This document shows, in pieces, positions 57,822 through 64,000 of a stretch of 64,000 bases of DNA. The notes beneath the pieces are model-generated. The model did no database searches. It saw only the letters and a program-made list of their open reading frames with translations, and was not told the origin of the DNA. Source of the stretch: Diphasiastrum complanatum (Eukaryota > Streptophyta > Lycopodiopsida > Lycopodiales > Lycopodiaceae); the NCBI GenBank assembly GCA_029204225.1, contig CM055098.1, positions 7,982,246-8,046,245 on the forward strand, read 5' to 3'. Position 1 is the stretch's first letter, and each line of letters starts with the position of its first letter. Both the position numbers and the translations under genes were made by a program.

Positions 57822-58682
57822 ATGAGCATCAATGCTTGCCAAAAACCTATAATCCATTGAAAAAAGCCTACTTGATTTTTAAATCACCTACTAAGAAATT
57901 TTTTTATAGGTTTTCATAACCTACATGTTTGAGCACTTATAGGTTATGAGCCTATCAAAAATTAAATTATAAGTTTTTATTTTCAGATAAAAAAATTTTG
58001 GTTTAAGGTTTTAGAAATGATTATTATGGCTCTAGGCTTTAATACATTATTTAAGTGGCCTATAATAAAGTGTTAACAAATGCATTTCATTTTAATTCTT
58101 TTAAAATACAATAATCATACAAGTATTTCTTCATCATTATTAAAATCAAAATGTAAAATTTTTTAACATTTTGATATTGATTATTGCATCACCCTAATTT
58201 CTTGTGGTTTTTAAGAAGTTGTCGATTTTTCAAAAATCTTCTCTTCTGAATCTTGCATCTCAATTTGCTTCCGGCAAAATATTACAAATTTACATTATTA
58301 ACTAATTCTATTGGTTTAGTAAAGCTATGTAACATAAGGTTTATATGAATCCACCTACTTTATTACACAAAAATTTCTTGCATTTGAAAACATTAAACAA
58401 AATTTTGCTTGCATCTAAAAAATGTTGTTGATTTTTTAAAAGTTAATTTCCTATAATTTTTTTACACAGTCGATTTTTGGAAAAAGATCCTATACTTGCT
58501 GACTTTATCGAACAATGAGCCAAACTTTTATCAAAGCCTTTTTGAAAGTTTTTTTTTTTAAGCCTTCTCGAAATAGAATAGTAGGCTTTTGGCCCATGAG
58601 TTGTTAAAAAGCCTAAAGAAAAAATTTTAATAGGTTTCGTGTTAGGTTGAAAAAACAGTTTTCCGCAAGCACTGATGAGCAT
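57822..58682. mobile_element. Possible MITE-like element, about 860 bp
   Basis: Ends are imperfect inverted repeats: CATCAATGCTTGCCAAAAAC at the left and, read from the right on the minus strand, CATCAGTGCTTGCGGAAAAC. Internally AAAAGCCTAC and GTAGGCTTTT recur in opposite orientation. No convincing target duplication; assignment is tentative. Confidence 0.35.
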
Positions 58683-58849
58683 TCTTGTAAGTTGTAGGGT
58701 CCTTTGAGAGCATAGTAAAATGTGCCACACAAAAGAATGTTTGTACTTCCTTATTTTGACGTTATCTGTGAAATGTAATGAGGCCCTAAGTCCTGACAAA
58801 GCATATGCATATGACAAGGAACCCCGGTCACTCCCTAGATCCGTGACTC

Positions 58850-59057
58850 TCTGCCATACGTCACCCACGCTTCAACGCCACATCAGCTATATGCTTTGCC
58901 ACGTCATCGGTATCGAGGCAAATGTCGTCGCGACGTTTTCCTTTGGACACAACACCGTTTCTGCTCGTTAGAATTCGGCCAATCACAGTTTGCAACGTGG
59001 CTGGCATCCAACGGGGCGCACTGAAATCGCCATGGGGGCAATTTTTTTTGGGGGGGG

Positions 59058-59114
<57 letters not shown>

Positions 59115-59150
59115 CTTGGAGTATTGGGAGAGGTTTTTGTTGTTTTCTGT
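58850..59150 (+). promoter_or_regulatory. Promoter-like patch with GA-repeat leader
   Basis: GC-richer than its surroundings, with ACGT/CCAAT-type boxes: CATACGTCACCC (58857), GCCACGTCATCG (58901), GGCCAATCACAG (58978) and CAACGTGGCTGG (58993). A G run plus (GA)n follows at 59050-59108. It resembles the CACGTG patch at 26.7-26.96 kb. No downstream gene could be recognised. Whether it is active is unknown. Confidence 0.3.
59050..59108. repeat. G run followed by (GA)n
   Basis: About 11 G then GA repeats. Confidence 0.97.
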
Positions 59151-59871
59151 GGTTTTGCAGAGAATTTGGTGCAAGAAAAGACAAAAGGTTATGGTGGCAA
59201 ATACCTCTAGCCATGTGACAAGATTATGGTGACACGGTCCACCCAATACCTTACTATTGCCTTTTGCCATTGCAGATTGGGAAATGAGAAAGGTTTGGAG
59301 TATTGCAGGTGCTGAAGTGGACCCCGTTGGAATCTGGATTTGAAGATTTAGGTAGAGGTAAGAGGTTTGAGCACCTGAGACCTGACCCACCTTGTCTTCT
59401 ATAGCTCCAACAGGGGGGGATGCTGACGCATTAGCAGACACTACAAAACTTATGAATGTTGACAATTCTGCAGTATTAGATTGAATTACATCTTAATTAA
59501 AATCACGTCAAATTAGAAGGGCAGAGCCCACAACACTAACATTGTTGAATTGATTTGAATTAGTTGCTATTTCTGATCAGGGCCCCCTACTTTCCCTTTC
59601 TGAAATAGACTGCCTGGTAGCTGGCTCAAGTATACAGAATTATTCGTTTGATCCGGCAACAGTCAATGGATATGCTGAATTTCCGGTTGCTTTTGCTTTA
59701 CCCTTTGTTGAATAGCAAGCCAGCCCAGTCGTGATTTCAATTGCTGTTAATCCAAAAGTCTGTGAAGTGTGCAATATCGATGCAGAGAGATTTGATTATG
59801 AGCAACGAAGTTTTTTTTTTCCTTTTAAATATACAAAGGTAATGCACACACAATGTATGCACCCAAATAGA

Positions 59872-59974
59872 AATATAACACACACACACACACTCACAAA
59901 CTTAGCTGACTTGTTCTCTCTCACACATGCACACACCCACACACGAACTTAACAAGTTCTTATTTGTATAAGTA

Positions 59975-60064
<90 letters not shown>

Positions 60065-60114
60065 TAGCTCTAATTCTCTCTCTCTCTCACACACACCCAC
60101 ATAGGAACTTAGTG

Positions 60115-60146
<32 letters not shown>
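59872..60146. repeat. Clustered (CA)n and (CT)n microsatellites with a repeated spacer
   Basis: CA runs at about 59878-59894, 59920-59944, 60027-60060 and 60085-60098 alternate with CT runs at 59980-60027, 60073-60088 and 60115-60146. The spacer ACAAACTTAGCT / GAACTTA recurs three to four times, so the whole block has expanded as a higher-order tandem repeat. Confidence 0.9.
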
Positions 60147-60148
<2 letters not shown>

Positions 60149-60361
60149 ATTAAGATATTAGATTGATATTATTCAGCAAATATAACACATGTTATTTAAC
60201 TAAAAATGTAAGCTATATTATTTTATAATTTTGAAAGGTTATTTTAATATTTTCAAAATCAATACTTTTTGTATATTAGCACAATATAATGCAAACATCA
60301 AAGTTGATGAAACTTCATTCAAAGGTGGTGTTAAAAAATACCTTTAAAAAACTTGAAGCTA

Positions 60362-61690
60362 TTATTTGAAGAGTTTATCATTTTCGATGATCAATCCTTG
60401 TTTTGCCTTTAGTATAGCCATCTTAGGAATCTTAATGCTTTTTATTTGATGGGGATCTTTTCGAGGTTTCCAATTCCAAACTATGCTTGAAACATTTTCC
60501 CATCTGTTCCGATTATTAAGGTTCACTTTCCATTGCTTATTCCAACAATCTTGATAGCGTTCTTTTTCTGACATGTTTCCTCTAGAACATGGGGCCCACC
60601 ATTGCACCAATATTTTCATGTAGTTATTGGATTGCTTATTTGTTTCAACTTGTGATAATGTGACTCCTAACCAAATAGTATACAAATCATATGAACATCT
60701 ACTTGAGGCCTGAATGCTTCCACTGGTCTCCGGTATGCTGGTTCGCAATAATGTTTTTCTTATTTTTCTATTTCGTTAGCATCTGAATTTGCATCATTTT
60801 CAAAAATTGTAGAATCTCTCCAACGAGTATTCAACCAAAAACCATCTTGTATTGTTTGCTCTCTATATTCATGAGAGCACGAATTTGTCTCCAATAGGTA
60901 ATCACAAGAGTGATGAACTTTGTTAATTCAAGTGGGTTCAATTGATTTTGAAAATATAACCCTCCCAATATTTCAAGTACCTATGAATTCCGCCATTGAT
61001 TATGTCTCTATCTTTAAGAAAAGGAAACAATTGTAGTGCTTTAAGACTTCTAGTTGGAGAAGAGAACGCCTCTGTTCATCAACCTTCCATATTTGACTGC
61101 CTTCCCGAGGAATCCACTCATTTGCATTTGGGTGCATCATCTTTTGCATGATTGGAATGCCATCTTTCACAAAGAATCGGAATTGCAAAGGCTTCGAGTG
61201 ACCCACCTTTGTTCTTTGTCACAAAGAAAATCTTCAATAAATGACTTAAAATCAGGCACTTCTTGCACCAAGTAAGGCACCGGATGTTTTTTTGTGCAAT
61301 TTCAAAAGCACTCCATTAAATGTGACAATGTGAAAACACTTTCTTCTTACACGTTCAGAAAAATTTCCAAACATGTCATCCACATCTTCATGAGTGTGAC
61401 CCATTATAAAAAATCCCAACTGCACCATCTCAAATACTCCTACAGCCGTGAATAAAGAGAGAAAAGCAAAAACATATCTGTTTTTGTTTTTCAAGCTCCT
61501 CAAAGTCAATTGCCTCATATGAGAATACAAGCAAAATGTATCCTTCTCCTAGGACAGTTTCACAACCTGCATTGAAAAATTTTACCTTCTTGTCAATCCA
61601 ATCCTGATGTGTAAGTCTCTTTGGCTCGTTTTGAATCAATGCTTCTTCAATAATCTCCTCACTTGGATCTTCAATAGCATCATCTTCCAT
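60362..61690 (-). pseudogene. DUF7869-like protein remnant
   Basis: Minus-strand pieces in order: 61690-61430 (acidic; DWIDKKVKFFNAG), 61530-61252 with NKNRYVFAFLSLFTAVGVFE leading to MGHTHEDVDDMFGNFSERV, the GHTHEDID-type signature of the family, then 61206-61000 (PLQFRFFVKDGIP, WIPREGSQIWK). After a gap, 60748-60362 has ILVQWWAPCSRGN, YQDCWNKQWKVNL and VSSIVWNWKPRK, which matches the family's C-terminal WW...CW pattern. Frames change between pieces, by introns or frameshifts, and stops are present. The biochemical role of the domain is not established. Assignment rests on remembered family signatures. Confidence 0.55.
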
Positions 61691-61939
61691 GTTGGCATTT
61701 GTTTGTACTCTCGTCGATTTGTTCTATGTGTCATTATCTTTGACTTTCACATCTTGAATATGCCAAATCACGAAATTGCCAATTGCTTCATCCAAAGTAT
61801 CGACATCCATTGTAGGAACAAGCAATAACTTACCTTTTTGAGTGGTTGCCTGAACTATGATTGAGCATCATCCGATACCAATTTGTTTCCCATGACAAGT
61901 TGCATTTGAATCCGATGAAAAAATCTCACCAAGTCCACA

Positions 61940-62440
61940 TTCTTTTATTGCAAGCACCACTAGTGTTTCCACTTTCAAGTTATATTCAACACCTGTAAAA
62001 GTAAAGACATTCTCTTATTAGAAATTTTCATGATATATCAATTTGAGCATGCCAACATCTACCACTAGATTTTCATAGTTGAAGATTTATTTACAATTAA
62101 CAACATTCATGATCTAGGTTCGCTAAGATATTTTTTTCATTGGAGCAAAATAGTAAAATTCTTCAATAGTAGAACTCATTCTGTGATACTTATTGTAAGC
62201 ACCACTAATATTTCCTTTTCAAAAGTATATTCAACTTTTTTGTACAAGCATAGATGTTCTCTTGGTACAAATTTCTATAGTACATTAGTTGAGCATGTAC
62301 TCATCTACCATTAAAATTTCATAACTAAAGATTCATTTACAATTAGTGTTTTTGATGAACTAGGTTCGCCAAAATATCATTTTTATTGAAACACGATAGT
62401 CTTATTCTTTAGTAGTAAAAATCAATTCAATGAAACTAGC
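61940..62440. repeat. Diverged tandem repeat, unit about 245 bp
   Basis: Two units each containing AAGCACCACTA, TATATTCAAC, ATGTTCTCTT/ACATTCTCTT, GAGCATG, CATCTACCA and GAACTAGGTTCGC-type blocks in the same order (about 61945-62190 and 62190-62435). Confidence 0.7.
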
Positions 62441-62597
62441 TCATCAAATTATGTAATTATCATAAATTTATGTCTAAAATCCAAATTATGTCAAGAAATG
62501 TTCACAAAGGCAAAATTCATTTAATCAATCCTAATTCGGTAATACCATGAAAAGAGATTCAACCATTGAAAGAAAAACATAATAAGACTTTTTGAAT

Positions 62598-63445
62598 GTT
62601 TAGGAAAATTGGAGATATTGTTAATAATTTCATATATTTCAAGGAATATTCAATATCTTTGATGAAAATTGTTGGTCCTTGTTGACTCGTCTGCATATGC
62701 ATTGAGTGCCTAAACAGCGTACAAGATGAACATGATAATGATGAATCGCACAAATGATTTTATATTGTTTTGGTTTTAATGGGGCTTGAAAATTGATAGT
62801 TTGGCATTAGAAGTAGAGAGATACAAATTTAGTCTTCCAGAATCAAGATTTAATGTCCAACATTCCTTGAACCTTGAACCTTGACATTAAATCAACAAGG
62901 ACCAACTCATTTTCATCAAAGATATCAAATATTTCTTAAAAAATTAGAAATTATTACCAATGTCTCCAATTTTCCTAAACAGTGAAGAATGTCACTATCT
63001 TATTTCAATAAAAATATTAATATCAAACTAGTGAACCATAAATCATGAAGTTCAAGGTTCATGATTTATGGTTCACTAGTCTGATCTTAATATTCTTATT
63101 GGAATAAGATAGTGACATTCTTCAGTACTAGAACCCAACTTGATGAACTCAGTTCATCAAAATATCTCATTGTTTAGGAAAATTAGAGACATTGTTAAAA
63201 AAAAAAATATTTAAGGATTATTTGATATCTTTGATGAAAATGAGTTGGTTCTTGTTGACTCATCTACAAAAGCATGGAGTGCCCAAGTAGCGAACAAGAT
63301 GAACATGATAAGGATGAATCAAACAAATGATTTTATATTGTGTTGGATTTAATGAGGCTAGAAAATAGAGAGTTTGGCCTTAGAAGTAGACAGATACAAA
63401 TTTAATCTTCCAGAATCAATTAATGTCCAACATTAATTAAGGTTC
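62598..63445. repeat. Direct repeat (about 280 bp) flanking an inverted partial copy
   Basis: 62598-62870 and 63168-63445 share GTTTAGGAAAATT, ATCTTTGATGAAAAT, GAACATGATAA, ATGATTTTATATTGT and CTTCCAGAATCAA in the same order. Between them, 62880-62980 carries the start of the unit in inverted orientation (TTTTCATCAAAGATAT, AATTTTCCTAAAC). Confidence 0.8.
62981..63127. repeat. Long hairpin (inverted repeat), 23-bp perfect core
   Basis: Perfect arms 63027-63049 and 63058-63080 (ACTAGTGAACCATAAATCAT... and its complement) around an 8-nt loop, extended with mismatches to about 70 bp per arm (AGAATGTCACTATCTTATT and complement at the outer ends). Confidence 0.92.
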
Positions 63446-63605
63446 ACGATTTATGGTTCACTAGTCTATATAGTTCAAATTATTTTAGAAAGCGACTATT
63501 TACCTACTTGTGTCATACTACCTACCTAACCTCTGTCACACTACCTACTACCCAATATCACCTCCTACCTACCTATGTTCGAACATTTTAAAAAATGCAT
63601 AAAAA

Positions 63606-64000
<395 letters not shown>

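Overview
The window looks like a transposon-rich intergenic stretch of a large land-plant nuclear genome. It is AT-rich with very long CT/GA and GT microsatellites, layers of nested Ty1/copia, Ty3/gypsy, LINE and CACTA-like debris, and only one intact, clearly recognisable host gene: a plant-specific CC-type (ROXY-class) glutaredoxin at 24992-25390 on the minus strand. The glutaredoxin class places it in land plants. The repeat style and a DUF7869-like pseudogene would suit a non-seed vascular plant such as a fern, but that is a weak inference.

Layout. 1-3403: decayed copia gag-pol (+). 3414-5287: probable 3' end of a minus-strand LTR element (about 1.0-kb LTR plus an unrecognised 204-aa ORF). 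5451-6530: two LTR-like pieces. 6531-7170: CACTA-like subterminal repeats. 8390-9985: decayed minus-strand copia with primer-binding site (PBS). 13500-18075: full-length non-autonomous copia derivative with TSD TTTTA, keeping Gag and protease but lacking integrase and reverse transcriptase (RT). 20570-22822: unrecognised coding-like ORFs (-). 24992-27400: glutaredoxin gene and a CACGTG-rich upstream region. 28177-28620: second CACTA-like end. 33485-34770: unrecognised gene-like locus with a plausible intron. 34969-40037: about 5-kb LTR element with a non-coding interior (LARD-like). 40300-46270: Ty3/gypsy remnant interrupted by a copia derivative (41442-45377, TSD TTACA) with an uninterrupted 584-codon ORF joining Gag in frame to RT/RNase H. 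46990-52052: minus-strand copia whose LTR holds a LINE with a 15-bp TSD, which in turn holds a 379-bp TRIM with TSD TGACC. 52384-55860: copia RT followed by copia Gag, the Gag interrupted by a 743-bp LTR derivative with TSD AGGAT. 58850-59110: promoter-like patch. 60362-61690: DUF7869-like pseudogene (-). 61940-63460: tandem and inverted repeats with a long hairpin. CT/GA microsatellites lie at several junctions.

The most unusual object is the TRIM at 51150-51528. Its two 153-bp LTRs each contain a 71-nt sequence that folds as an almost complete tRNA cloverleaf with good pol III A and B boxes. It is analogous to the 5S-bearing Cassandra TRIMs but built on a tRNA. Two other non-autonomous copia derivatives keep complementary protein sets (Gag-protease versus Gag-RT/RNase H), and neither has an integrase, which raises the question of mobilisation in trans. 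PBS-like sites match the 3' end of initiator tRNA-Met throughout. All coordinates, LTR comparisons and TSDs were read by eye.
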